Origin: an uncultured Pelagibacteraceae bacterium
Lineage (GTDB): Bacteria; Pseudomonadota; Alphaproteobacteria; Pelagibacterales; Pelagibacteraceae
DNA: 53,591 nucleotides
Direction: 5' to 3'
Assembly: GCA_902594865.1 (NCBI GenBank)
Contig: CACJNV010000008.1
Coordinates: forward strand, 1 to 53,591
Shown piece by piece: positions 17,027 to 26,284 of this stretch. A program made the translations under genes and the position numbers. Position 1 is the first letter of the stretch. Every line of letters starts with the position of its first letter. The notes beneath the pieces are model-generated. The model ran no database searches and was not told the DNA's origin. It saw nothing but the letters and a program-made list of their open reading frames with translations.

Positions 17027-18339
17027 GGTTTTGGTTTAAACTCGTGGAAGTTTTGCGTCATTGCTTCTGGGAAAAACATAACACATGCTAACACAATTAA
17101 TTGAATTACTATAAATGGTGCGAAACCTCTAAATATATCTGTTAATGAAATGTGTGGAGGTGCGACGGATTTTAAATAAAACGCGGCGGGCCCAAACGGC
17201 GGACTTAAAAATGAAACCTGCATATTTACGCAAAATAATATTCCAAACCAAATAGGATCAAAACCAAGTGCTATAACTATTGGTAAAAATACAGGCATTG
17301 CTAACAATACAATTCCAACCCAATCCATAAATGCTCCCATAATCAAAAACATAATCTGCATCATGAAGATTAAATACATTGGTTTTAAATCATAAGCCAA
17401 AATAGTTTCTGCTACATATTTAGGACCTCCAGCAAGAGAATAAGCACCTGCTAAAACTGTAGCACCAAAAGTAATAGTTAAAATAGTTCCTGATGCTTTA
17501 AAAGTTCTTGTTAATGCATCTTTAAATAAAAACCACGTAAGTTCTTTTCTTGCAAAAATTATAATTAATGTAGCAACTACTCCCATACCCGCTGCTTCTG
17601 TAATTCCTGTCATTCCAGAATAAATTGAACCTAATACAATTATTACAATACCAATAGGTGGTAAAAGACCTGGAAGATATGACATTTTTTCTTTTAAAGT
17701 TAAAGCAGGCTCATCACTTAAAGGTGCCAAATGTGGTTGTAATCTTGTTCGAATTAAAATGTATGTAATAATTAAACCTGAAATCATTAAACCAGGAACA
17801 ATAGCTTCTTGGAATAACATTGTAATAGAAGTCTCTGTCGTTAATCCATAAATAATTAAAACAATTGAAGGTGGTATCATTGTTCCCAAAGATCCTGATG
17901 CACAAATAATACCGATCGACATATCCTGATCATATTTTAATCTCAACATTTGAGGCAGTGCAATCAAACCTAATAAAACTATTTCTCCTCCAATAATTCC
18001 ACTCATCGCAGCCATAATTGTTGCCATGATGGCAGTAACGACTCCTACTCCACCTCTAGTCTTTCTTAACCACGCATTTAAAGCGTCATAAAGATCTCTT
18101 GCAATGTTCGAACGTTCGAGCAAGGAGGCCATAAATATAAATAATGGAACAGATAAAAAGGAATAAGTGACAACAAGAGAATAGTATCTTGAAAGTAATA
18201 TGCCTAATGCATGCTCACCTATGTATAAAAAAACTAGTACTGCACCCATAAAACCAGATGCAAATCCCATTGGAACACCTATAGATATAAGTAATAACAA
18301 TCCTACTATAAGTATTATCGAAAGTGATCCTATATCCAT
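17023..18339 (-). CDS. dctM: TRAP transporter large permease subunit (DctM)
   Basis: 438 residues with about 12 hydrophobic segments. Family signatures are the N-terminal ISIGVPMGFASGF, VPLFIFMASLLERS, GIICASGSLGTMIPPS and GILFCVNMQVSFLSPPFGPA. It forms the sodium-driven membrane channel of a tripartite carboxylate transporter with the subunits encoded just upstream at 18341 and 18967. Its position inside the sugar-acid genes suggests an acidic sugar or its lactone as cargo. Confidence 0.95.
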   Translation of the reverse strand: MDIGSLSIILIVGLLLLISIGVPMGFASGFMGAVLVFLYIGEHALGILLSRYYSLVVTYSFLSVPLFIFMASLLERSNIARDLYDALNAWLRKTRGGVGVVTAIMATIMAAMSGIIGGEIVLLGLIALPQMLRLKYDQDMSIGIICASGSLGTMIPPSIVLIIYGLTTETSITMLFQEAIVPGLMISGLIITYILIRTRLQPHLAPLSDEPALTLKEKMSYLPGLLPPIGIVIIVLGSIYSGMTGITEAAGMGVVATLIIIFARKELTWFLFKDALTRTFKASGTILTITFGATVLAGAYSLAGGPKYVAETILAYDLKPMYLIFMMQIMFLIMGAFMDWVGIVLLAMPVFLPIVIALGFDPIWFGILFCVNMQVSFLSPPFGPAAFYLKSVAPPHISLTDIFRGFAPFIVIQLIVLACVMFFPEAMTQNFHEFKPKP

Positions 18340-18340
18340 A

Positions 18341-18910
18341 TTATTTTAATTCTTTAGAAGGGTCGTATTGTTTTTCCTTAGGATTTCTCCAATCAATAAT
18401 TAAATTATTTACAGATTGAACAGCAATAAGAAAAACACATAGAAGTGTTAGTGGTTTCATGGTAGCTGGAATTGGTGGATCCCAATAAGTTGCAAATCTC
18501 TCCCAATTTATAAATGATCTGTACGCGTCTTCCATACCCCCATAAATTACAGCTGCTGCGAAAAGAACAATAATTAAAGTACTAATTAGGTCAAAAATTC
18601 TCTGGGTCGGTCTACTAACCCAATCATACAATAATACTATTCTAATATGGCTTCTTAATCTTGTTGCATATATACCGCCAACTAAATAACAAACACCAGC
18701 AAGCCATAGACACAGTTCGTTTGCCCACAAAGTTGGTTTAAACAACACATATCTCATAAAAATTTCATACATCATCACAATTACAATTACAGGAATTAGA
18801 TATTTAATTGTGTGACTTAAAAATAAGGAAACTCTATCTATCCAATTTATCGGAAAATCATCTTTACTCGCAACTTTTTCATTTTGTTCTTGTAATTCTT
18901 TATCGATCAT
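18341..18910 (-). CDS. dctQ: TRAP transporter small permease subunit (DctQ)
   Basis: 189 residues with four transmembrane helices after a roughly 30-residue cytoplasmic N-terminus. WANELCLWLAGVCYLVGG and RLRSHIRIVLLYDW are typical of DctQ. It bridges the large permease and the binding protein. One bp separates it from dctM, whereas a GC-rich hairpin separates it from dctP, so it is probably made in smaller amounts than the binding protein. Confidence 0.93.
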   Translation of the reverse strand: MIDKELQEQNEKVASKDDFPINWIDRVSLFLSHTIKYLIPVIVIVMMYEIFMRYVLFKPTLWANELCLWLAGVCYLVGGIYATRLRSHIRIVLLYDWVSRPTQRIFDLISTLIIVLFAAAVIYGGMEDAYRSFINWERFATYWDPPIPATMKPLTLLCVFLIAVQSVNNLIIDWRNPKEKQYDPSKELK

Positions 18911-18932
18911 TGCGTAAAAATTAAAGTAATTC

Positions 18933-18954
18933 GAAGGGCCCTTTCAGGCCCTCC
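18933..18954 (-). terminator. Attenuating hairpin between dctP and dctQ
   Basis: In this AT-rich sequence a GC-rich inverted repeat stands out: AGGGCC at 18935-18940 and GGCCCT at 18947-18952 with a 6-nt loop, extended by a wobble pair and one more G-C pair. Read on the minus strand it follows the dctP stop and precedes dctQ, with a moderately U-rich tract after it. Such hairpins commonly stabilise the upstream mRNA or partly terminate it, so that the binding protein is made in excess over the permease. Confidence 0.65.
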
Positions 18955-18966
18955 AAAATTTTTTTA

Positions 18967-19983
18967 TTACATGATACCGTTAGCTTTCATATAAGCTTTA
19001 TGTATCTCGATAAGTGCCGCAGCTTCTGGAGATTTAGTCTTCCATTCTTCCCAAGCAGCTAAAGCAGCTTGTCTGAATTTAAGTCTATCTTCTCTAGACC
19101 AGTCGTGAAGAGTAACGCCCATTTCATTTAAAGCTTTAACAGCTTCTGCGTTTTTTCTCTCAACTAAGCTAGTGATAGTTCTTCCAGCAATTTCTATTGC
19201 TGCTAACATAGCACCTTGCTCATGTTTCTTTAACTTCTTCCATACTTTCGTATTACAAGCTAAGTGGTCAGCTGGCATAGAGTGGAAACCTGGGTATGTA
19301 GCATATTTATTTTGCTCATAGTGTCCACCAGCATAGTTAGTAGCTAAAGATGAGTAGTCAGCACCATCGATTAGACCAGTTTGTAAAGCAGTTGGAACTT
19401 CACCAAAGTCCATTACGATTGGCTTAGCACCTAATGCTGTAAAGATCATACTTTCCATTCCTGGAGGCGATCTAAATTTAAAGTCTTTTAATGAAGCAAC
19501 ATCTGGAATTGGTCTGCTAGATATTAAAGACTCATGTCCTGGTATCCACCAACCAATTAAAGTCATTCCATATTTGTTGTAAAGTGCATCAACAGCATCT
19601 TGAGCTCCTGGGAAATTCAAGAATTCATATTGTTGGTAAGGGTTATCGTATCCACCCATTACATCACCTGCGAATTGGAACGCTGCATTTTTACCAGTTT
19701 GGTAACCAGCACCAGTCATATCGCAATCGATAATTCCAGTTTGTGCAGAGTTAAACACCTCAGCAGATTTACCTGTTACTGATGATGAGTAGAACATTTC
19801 TACTTTTAAGCTTCCACCAGAAAACTTCTCTACGTTTTTAGCGAATTGAGCAGCAACTTCACCATTTGGTGAACTAGCTGTAAAGTGTGTTTCAATCTTT
19901 AAAGTCTTTGCATTTGCAGAGCCAAATAAAGCAACTGAAACAATAGCTACAGCTGCTATAGTTTTAGATATAAGTTTAAACAT
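18967..19983 (-). CDS. dctP: TRAP transporter periplasmic substrate-binding protein (DctP)
   Basis: 338 residues with a signal peptide (MFKLISKTIAAVAIVSVALF, cleavage after SANA near residue 25). The mature protein has the DctP fold: LKIETHFTASSPNGEVAAQF, FRSPPGMESMIFTALGAKPI with the arginine that usually binds a carboxylate, and TALQTGLIDGADYSS. The G/P/A-rich codons suggest strong expression. AGAGGAAG, 5 nt before ATG, is a strong ribosome site. It binds the organic acid delivered to the DctQM channel. Confidence 0.95.
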   Translation of the reverse strand: MFKLISKTIAAVAIVSVALFGSANAKTLKIETHFTASSPNGEVAAQFAKNVEKFSGGSLKVEMFYSSSVTGKSAEVFNSAQTGIIDCDMTGAGYQTGKNAAFQFAGDVMGGYDNPYQQYEFLNFPGAQDAVDALYNKYGMTLIGWWIPGHESLISSRPIPDVASLKDFKFRSPPGMESMIFTALGAKPIVMDFGEVPTALQTGLIDGADYSSLATNYAGGHYEQNKYATYPGFHSMPADHLACNTKVWKKLKKHEQGAMLAAIEIAGRTITSLVERKNAEAVKALNEMGVTLHDWSREDRLKFRQAALAAWEEWKTKSPEAAALIEIHKAYMKANGIM

Positions 19984-20092
19984 TATCTTCCTCTCGTTTA
20001 TGTTTTTTTTGAAAGTTAATCATAAATGGTTTTTGAGATCAATAATTTCGTTTAACTTTTATATATAGAAATTATATATATTCTCTAAACAG

Positions 20093-20107
20093 ACAACTTA
20101 TAGTTGT
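20093..20107. promoter_or_regulatory. Perfect inverted repeat upstream of the TRAP operon, possible operator
   Basis: ACAACT-TAT-AGTTGT is a perfect 6-3-6 palindrome starting 2 bp past the stop of the 2-hydroxyacid dehydrogenase and about 110 bp upstream of dctP. Its form (short arms with TTGT/ACAA ends and a central AT spacer) is like GntR-family operators. It lacks a following T-run, which argues against a simple terminator. No regulator gene is adjacent, so the operator reading is inference. Confidence 0.35.
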
Positions 20108-20108
20108 T

Positions 20109-21077
20109 CTAAACTACTTCTGAAATAAGAGGTTTTTTATTGAAATAACAATAAATATTATCCACTGCCATCATGCTCATTGCTAATCTAGTCTCATGAG
20201 TCGCACTACCGATATGAGGTAGAACAAAACAGTTATTTAATTTTAAATATCTTTTATCTAAATTTGGTTCATTATTGAAAACGTCTAAGCCTGCTGCATA
20301 AATTTTTTTATTTTCTAATGCATCTATCAATGCATCATCATCAATGGTTGATCCTCTTGAAGTGTTTATAACTACAGCATGTTTTGGCAACAAACTAATT
20401 GTTGAAGAATTAAGAATATTTTTAGTGTCAGCAGTTGCAGGTGTATGTATACTAACAAAGTCACACTCTGGTAGCATAGTTTTAATATCAGAAAAATACT
20501 TTGCACCATCTTCCAGATCATCAGAAAGTTTGTTTCTATTGTAATAAATTATCTTCATACCAAATGCCTTAGCAGATTTTGCAGCCATTCTTCCAATACG
20601 ACCCATTCCAATGATACCTAAGGTTTTGCCTGTAACAGAATTTCCAATCATAAATTTAGTTAAATCTGGTTTTTGATTTTTCCAATTGTCTGCTCTGACT
20701 AAATTATAGGCTTCACCAATTCTTCTAGATGCAGCTAAAATCAAAAGTATAGTGGTTTCAGCTACTGCCTCATTTAACACATTGGGAGTATTTGTTACTT
20801 TAATTTTTTTTTCTTCAGCAGATTTAATTGAAATATTATCGTAACCAACTCCAACTTGAGCTATAATTTTTAATTTCCCATTTAAATTATTAAAAAAATT
20901 TTCACTAATTTTATCAAAACCTGTTGAGATCATTCCATCATAATCATTAATTAATTTTATTAATTCACTTTCTGGAATGGGCTCGTCTTTTGAGTTAAGA
21001 GTTGCTTCAAATTCTTTTTTAAGTTTTTCCTCTGCTAAATCTGAGATTTTTCTAGAAACTAATATTTTTGGCTTCAT
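20109..21077 (-). CDS. D-isomer-specific 2-hydroxyacid dehydrogenase (glyoxylate/hydroxypyruvate reductase-like)
   Basis: 322 residues. Catalytic R241 (NTSRGS), E270 (NNEP) and H288 (LPHIGSAT), with the NAD-binding GMGRIG at 157-162. The order of motifs matches GhrB/GyaR enzymes, which reduce glyoxylate, hydroxypyruvate or 2-ketogluconate. It starts 1 bp after the stop of the aldonate dehydratase gene, so both are co-transcribed. A role on a two-carbon or three-carbon product of sugar-acid breakdown is likely but unproven. Confidence 0.9.
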   Translation of the reverse strand: MKPKILVSRKISDLAEEKLKKEFEATLNSKDEPIPESELIKLINDYDGMISTGFDKISENFFNNLNGKLKIIAQVGVGYDNISIKSAEEKKIKVTNTPNVLNEAVAETTILLILAASRRIGEAYNLVRADNWKNQKPDLTKFMIGNSVTGKTLGIIGMGRIGRMAAKSAKAFGMKIIYYNRNKLSDDLEDGAKYFSDIKTMLPECDFVSIHTPATADTKNILNSSTISLLPKHAVVINTSRGSTIDDDALIDALENKKIYAAGLDVFNNEPNLDKRYLKLNNCFVLPHIGSATHETRLAMSMMAVDNIYCYFNKKPLISEVV

Positions 21078-21078
21078 A

Positions 21079-22863
21079 TTAGTGAGAATCTCTTGGTAAA
21101 CCTTTGGTATGTGATACGTCTAAATATTTACCTCGAGAATTAATACATGCACCATCATCCAATTGACCAACAGTATTTCTAAATATTTCCTGCCAAGGAG
21201 TTTGATTATTTGGTTTAAATACTTTTTTGTTTTTTCTTCGTTTTTTAAATTCAGCTTGAGAAATTAATAAATCAACTCTTCTTTTGTTTAAATCTATTTT
21301 GATTTTATCGTAAGTTTTAACAATTCCTAGATCTCCACCTACTGCAGACTCTGGTGAAACATGTAAAATTGATGGACTCTCTGATGTTCCACTTTGTCTT
21401 CCATCACCCAAAGTTGGTAGATGTCTTATTCCTTTTTTTAATAATCTGTCTGGTGGTTGCATGTTAACCACTTCAGCTGATCCAGGATAACCAACAGGTC
21501 CGCAACCTCTAATAATTAATAGAGAGTTTTCATCTATCTTTAACTTCTTATCATTAAGTCTTTTATGATAATCCTCAGGACCTTCAAAAACTATAGCTTT
21601 ACATTCAAAAACATTTGGATGTTTAGGATTTGATAAATATTGATCTCTAAATTCTTTACTGATTACAGATGTTTTCATAATAGCAGATGAGAAAAAGTTA
21701 CTTTTCATAACTAAAAAACCAGCTTTTTCAGTCAATGCATTCTTAAATGTTTTAATTACTTTGTTATCTACATCAACTTTCTTTTTTAAATTTTCTCCTA
21801 CAGTTTTTCCTGTAACTGTCTTTATTTTTGTATGAATTTTATTGTTTTTAATTAATTCTTTCATTACCGCAGGTATTGCTCCAGCTCTGTGAAAACTTTC
21901 CATTAAGTATTCTCCTGCAGGTTGGCAATTTACTAATAAAGGAATGTTGTGCCCAAGTTTTTGCCAATCAGAAAGATCAAATTTAATTCCCATATGTTTT
22001 GCAATAGCACTTAGATGAGCTGTGCAATTGCTAGATCCACCAATAGCACTTGCAACTACTACTGCGTTTTCAAAAGCTTTACGTGTCATAATTTTTGATG
22101 GGGTTAAATCTTCATGAACCATTCCAACGATTCTTTTTCCTGTTTCGTAAGAAATTTGTTCTCTTTCTCTATAAGGAGCTGGAATAACAGCACCCCCTGG
22201 TAAAGACATACCTAACGCTTCAGCAACAGAGTTCATTGAAGAAGCTGTTCCCATTGTGTTACAATGTCCAGCACTCGGTGCAGAAGATGCAACCATCTCC
22301 ATAAATTCTTCGTATTTAATTTCTCCTTTAGCTAACATTTTTCTCGCTTCCCAAACTACCATTCCTGAACCAGCTAATTTTCCTTTATAAACTCCATCTA
22401 ACATTGGACCGCCTGATAAAACTATTGCAGGAATGTTTACTGTAGCAGCTGCCATTAAAGCTGCCGGAGTAGTTTTATCACATCCTGTTGTTAAGATAAC
22501 TCCATCAATTGGGTATCCATACAAAACTTCAACTAGTGACAAGTAAGAAAGATTTCTATCCAACATTGCAGTTGGTCTTTTTCCAGTTTCTTGGATTGGG
22601 TGAGTAGGAAATTCCATTGGTATCCCACCTGCTCTTCTAATTCCATCTTTAATTCTTTTACTTAAAGACATAAAATGCCTATTACATGGAGAAAGATCAC
22701 TACCAGATTGTGCTATTCCTATAATTGGATTTCCAGATTGTAATTCTTTTCTTGTAAGACCATAATTTAAATACCTTTCTAGATATAAAGCCGTCATGTC
22801 AGGGTTTTTTGGATTATTAAACCACTGTTGGCTTCGGAAACTCTTTTTTCTTTTTTTAGGCAT
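21079..22863 (-). CDS. IlvD/Edd-family aldonate dehydratase (arabonate/xylonate dehydratase-like)
   Basis: 594 residues. Iron-sulfur cluster cysteines C60 (SDLSPCNRH), C128 (TTGCDKTTPAALM) and C201 (GHCNTMGTASSMN) are in place, and GGSSNCTAHL and the C-terminal half complete the IlvD/Edd architecture. The N-terminal TALYLERYLNYGLTRKEL and PIIGIAQSGSDLSPCN resemble sugar-acid dehydratases (xylonate, arabonate) more than the valine-pathway IlvD. It is divergent from uxaA across 46 bp and would feed 2-keto-3-deoxy acids into the island. Confidence 0.9.
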   Translation of the reverse strand: MPKKRKKSFRSQQWFNNPKNPDMTALYLERYLNYGLTRKELQSGNPIIGIAQSGSDLSPCNRHFMSLSKRIKDGIRRAGGIPMEFPTHPIQETGKRPTAMLDRNLSYLSLVEVLYGYPIDGVILTTGCDKTTPAALMAAATVNIPAIVLSGGPMLDGVYKGKLAGSGMVVWEARKMLAKGEIKYEEFMEMVASSAPSAGHCNTMGTASSMNSVAEALGMSLPGGAVIPAPYREREQISYETGKRIVGMVHEDLTPSKIMTRKAFENAVVVASAIGGSSNCTAHLSAIAKHMGIKFDLSDWQKLGHNIPLLVNCQPAGEYLMESFHRAGAIPAVMKELIKNNKIHTKIKTVTGKTVGENLKKKVDVDNKVIKTFKNALTEKAGFLVMKSNFFSSAIMKTSVISKEFRDQYLSNPKHPNVFECKAIVFEGPEDYHKRLNDKKLKIDENSLLIIRGCGPVGYPGSAEVVNMQPPDRLLKKGIRHLPTLGDGRQSGTSESPSILHVSPESAVGGDLGIVKTYDKIKIDLNKRRVDLLISQAEFKKRRKNKKVFKPNNQTPWQEIFRNTVGQLDDGACINSRGKYLDVSHTKGLPRDSH

Positions 22864-22909
22864 AATTTATATAATGGTTTGTTTAAGTCATTGGTTATAT
22901 AATAAATTT
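22864..22909. promoter_or_regulatory. 46-bp divergent promoter region between the aldonate dehydratase and uxaA
   Basis: The dehydratase (minus strand) and uxaA (plus strand) start on either side of this short AT-rich stretch, which contains TATATAA near 22897-22903. Any promoters must overlap, which implies coordinated control of the two dehydratases. I cannot identify a clear operator. Confidence 0.4.
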
Positions 22910-24416
22910 ATGAATAATCTAATAGTTTTAAACAAGAATGACAATGTGGGCGTTAGCCAATTTATTATTCCTGAAAAAACTAAAATTGAAGGTCATGAGA
23001 TTAGTACTATCGATCCAATCCCTTTTGGACATAAAGTTTGTTTAAAAAACTATTAAAAAAGGCGATCCAATCATAAAATATGATCAAATTATTGGATTTG
23101 CTTTAGATGATATTAAACCAGGACAACATGTTCATTCTCATAATTTAGAATTCAGAGAATTTAAAAGAGATTTTAAAGTCACAGATAAAAAAAATATTAT
23201 AGATGAAAAAACAGACACGTTCTTTAATGGAATTTTAAGAGATAATGGGCAGGTTGCTACTAGAAATTACATTGGAATTGTAAGTACTGTAAACTGCTCA
23301 GCAACTGTTACTAAAATGATAGTTGAGAAGATCAAATATTCTGACATTTTAAAAGATTACCCAAACATTGATGGTATTGTACCAATTACTCACTCAACAG
23401 GATGTGGAATGAATACTGAGAGTGAAGGAATGCAAATTTTCCAAAGAACTATAGACGGATTTAAAAATCATCCTAATTTTTCTCATGTTTTTGTAATAGG
23501 TTTAGGATGCGAATGTGCGCAAGTGAGTTTATTTGATGAATCTTTAAAGAGACACAACAGAATTCATTTTCTAACAATTCAAGATGAGGGCGGAACAAAA
23601 AAAATAGTAGAGAAGGTATTGTCTCAAATTAAAAATTTACTTTCAGAAGCTAATAATGTTCAAAGAACCTCTCAACCAGTAAGTCATCTAACTTTAGCTC
23701 TTCAATGTGGTGGTTCAGATGGATATTCAGGAATAACTGCAAATCCTGCATTAGGAGTTGCGGCAGATCTTTTGGTTAAAAAAGGTGGAAGTTCAATTTT
23801 ATCTGAAACTCCAGAAATTTATGGAGCTGAACATTTGTTAATTAATAGAGCGAGCTCACAAGAGACTGCTGATAAGCTAATAAAAAGAATTGAATGGTGG
23901 AGACATTATACTTCAATCAACAACAGTTCTATGGACAACAATCCTGCGCCAGGAAATAAAAAAGGTGGTCTAACAACCATATTAGAAAAATCCTTAGGCG
24001 CTGTTGCAAAAGGAGGTAACTCTATCCTTCAAGATGTTTTGCACTATGCTGAACCTTTAAAAAATAAAGGTTTTAATTTTATGGATTCTCCTGGTTATGA
24101 TCCTGTATCTGTAACTGGTCAAGTTGCATCAGGTGCTAATGTTATTTGTTTTACGACAGGACGTGGATCTTGCTTTGGCTGTAAACCAGTTCCAAGTTTA
24201 AAACTTTCAACAAACTCAGCGATGTTTGAAAAAATGTCAGAAGACATGGATATTAATTGTGGCACAATTGCTGAAGGAAAAGAAAAAGTTGAAGAAGTTG
24301 GTCAAAAAATATTTGAATTAGTTGTAAACACTGCTTCAGGGAATAAATCAAAAAGTGAAATCAACGGCTACGGCGACGAGGAGTTTAATCCTTGGCAAGT
24401 TGGCGTTGTAATGTAA
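22910..24416 (+). pseudogene. uxaA: Altronate dehydratase-like UxaA-family gene interrupted by one frameshift
   Basis: The N-terminal part (22910-23056, MNNLIVLNKNDNVGV to HKVCLKNY) is the SAF-like domain of UxaA/GarD dehydratases and stops early. Removing one A from the run of six at 23044-23049 gives CLKTIKKGDPIIKYDQIIGF, and the frame then stays open to 24416 through GQHVHSHNLEF, RDNGQVATRNYIG, THSTGCGMN, GLGCECAQ, GGSDGYSGITANPALG and GRGSCFGCKP. The joined protein would be about 500 residues, full length for the family. This is either a homopolymer sequencing error or a recent mutation; everything else in the gene looks conserved. An internal ATG at 23316 could give a truncated product without the catalytic N-terminus. 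Confidence 0.85.
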
Positions 24417-24428
24417 TTTGTTTTTCCT

Positions 24429-25292
24429 GTGCCTCAACAAACATCCTTAATTAACGTAATTTTATTAGCTGCTGGTGGTTTTTTTATGTTTGTTTGTATG
24501 GACTCTACAGCAAAATATCTTGGAACGGTAATGCCAGTCACTCAGGCAATTTGGGGAAGATTTTTTTTTCACTTGGTATCTTTAATTATATTTTTTTTAA
24601 TTTTTAAGCCAAAAGTAAATTTAAAAAAAAATTTTAAAGTCCAAATAATTAGATCGATATTAATGGTTACTGCAACCTCTTTTATGTTTTATTCTTTACA
24701 GAAATTTGACTTGGTAGATATTTATGTTGTTTTCTTTACAGCTCCTTTAATCGTTTCACTACTTTCAGCATACTTCCTAAAAGATATATTGAGCACAAAA
24801 GGTATACTTTTAATGTTATTGAGCTTTGGCTCGATTGTTTATTCACTAGGTCCAAGTATGAGAATATTTAGTTTAGATTTAATATTCCCTATTGTTCCTC
24901 CAATTTGTTGGGCTCTTTATCAATTTTTTACCAAAGTTGTATCAGGCGATAACGATCCATTTGCTGCTATATTTTATACTTCAATTTTAGGTGCAATAAT
25001 TTTTAGTATTTTTATATTTTTTAATTGGGTGCCATTAGAGAAGAATATCTTTTGGCTTTATTTGGTAATTCTAGGTGTGGCAGGTTTCGTAAGTCATTCT
25101 TTAATTATATATGCAATACAACTTTCTAACTTGTCATTTGTAACTAATTTTCAATATTCTCAATTAGTTTGGTCTACAATTATTAATTTCTTAATTTTCG
25201 GCGTACCTTTTGATTATAATAAAATTGTTGGGGTGATAGGAATTATTGTTTTTGGTATTATGTTCATAAGAACAGAAGGTAAAAAAAGTTAA
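24429..25292 (+). CDS. EamA/DMT-family permease
   Basis: 287 residues with about ten transmembrane helices in two five-helix EamA repeats. The helix-1 region FMFVCMDSTAKYLG and VTQAIWGRFFFH are typical of RhaT/EamA transporters. I accept the GTG at 24429 because the first helix needs the residues that follow it. It is 12 bp after uxaA, so it may move a substrate or product of the sugar-acid pathway. Direction and cargo are unknown. Confidence 0.85.
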   Translation: MPQQTSLINVILLAAGGFFMFVCMDSTAKYLGTVMPVTQAIWGRFFFHLVSLIIFFLIFKPKVNLKKNFKVQIIRSILMVTATSFMFYSLQKFDLVDIYVVFFTAPLIVSLLSAYFLKDILSTKGILLMLLSFGSIVYSLGPSMRIFSLDLIFPIVPPICWALYQFFTKVVSGDNDPFAAIFYTSILGAIIFSIFIFFNWVPLEKNIFWLYLVILGVAGFVSHSLIIYAIQLSNLSFVTNFQYSQLVWSTIINFLIFGVPFDYNKIVGVIGIIVFGIMFIRTEGKKS

Positions 25293-25306
25293 ATAGTGAG
25301 GTTTAA

Positions 25307-26164
25307 ATGAAAAATATAGGTTTTATTGGTGTTGGATATATGGGCTATGGAATAGCTAAAAATATTTTAAAACATAAAAATAAGCTTTTTGTCATTGCTA
25401 ATAAAAATAGAAAACCAATTGAGAAAATTATCAGCGATGGAGCTGAAGAAGTAAAATCTATTGAAGACTTTTCTAGTAAAAATTTAGATGCGATGTTTAT
25501 GTGTGTTACCAACACTCCTATTGCAAAATTAATTTCTGAAAAAATATCTGATATTTTAGATAGTAAAACTTTAATTATTGATATCACTACTCACAACAAA
25601 ACTGGTTCAATGGAAACTGAGGCAATATTCAAAGAAAAAAAAATAAATTATGTTGAGTGCCCTGTAATGGGAGGACCTGTTCAAGCAGAGGAAGGTATAT
25701 TGGGAGGAATTGTTGGGGCGTCAGATGAAAATTTTAAAATTGCTGAACCATACTTTAATTTTTTCTGTAAAGAGTATTTTCACTTTGGATCTGTTGGAAT
25801 GGGAGCAAAATCTAAGCTTTTAAATAATTTTTTATCCCTTGGAAATGCTGCATTAGTTAATCATTTGGCTAAAAGTGCTACAGAAATGGGTTTAGATTTA
25901 AAAAAAGTATTTGATGTTGCAAAACTTGGTTCTGGAAATTCTGCAGCACTTAATAGAGTTTTTGATAATCTGTTAAAAGGTGATTTTACTGGATTTAAAT
26001 TTACAGCAAGTAATTCCGTAAAAGACTTAACTTATATTCAAGACTTGTTAAAAGATTTTCCTGAAGCTGAAAAAGTTGCTGAAGTAAACAAAAATTATTT
26101 TCAAAAAGCTGTTGATGATGGTTACGGTGAAAATTTTATTAGTGAATTAATAAATAAAAAATAA
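25307..26164 (+). CDS. Beta-hydroxyacid dehydrogenase (3-hydroxyisobutyrate dehydrogenase family)
   Basis: 285 residues. NAD-binding GFIGVGYMGYGIA at 5-17, substrate loop VECPVMGGPVQAEEG near 117-130, catalytic K170 in GAKSKLLNNFL. Paralogous in fold to the reductase at 16157 but only distantly similar, so the island carries two such enzymes. It follows the permease by 14 bp with a GTGAGG-type ribosome site. Likely reduces or oxidises a 3-hydroxy acid; the exact substrate is not evident. Confidence 0.87.
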   Translation: MKNIGFIGVGYMGYGIAKNILKHKNKLFVIANKNRKPIEKIISDGAEEVKSIEDFSSKNLDAMFMCVTNTPIAKLISEKISDILDSKTLIIDITTHNKTGSMETEAIFKEKKINYVECPVMGGPVQAEEGILGGIVGASDENFKIAEPYFNFFCKEYFHFGSVGMGAKSKLLNNFLSLGNAALVNHLAKSATEMGLDLKKVFDVAKLGSGNSAALNRVFDNLLKGDFTGFKFTASNSVKDLTYIQDLLKDFPEAEKVAEVNKNYFQKAVDDGYGENFISELINKK

Positions 26165-26284
26165 TTTTGGAAGTAACTTAAGTTAGCGGGAATCTACTAA
26201 AGCACTAGGTTGTATTCAATAAATATATTTGCTCAAAATTAAAATAAATTAATTGAAATTGTATAATTTATAATTACCTTTTTT

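Noticed and set aside
18109..18118. GTTCGA sequence resembling the T-arm of a tRNA
   Set aside because: It lies inside dctM coding sequence and no cloverleaf can be formed around it.
22796..22909. Longer N-terminus for the UxaA fragment starting at 22796
   Set aside because: The added residues are antisense of the aldonate dehydratase; the UxaA N-terminal domain starts at the ATG at 22910.
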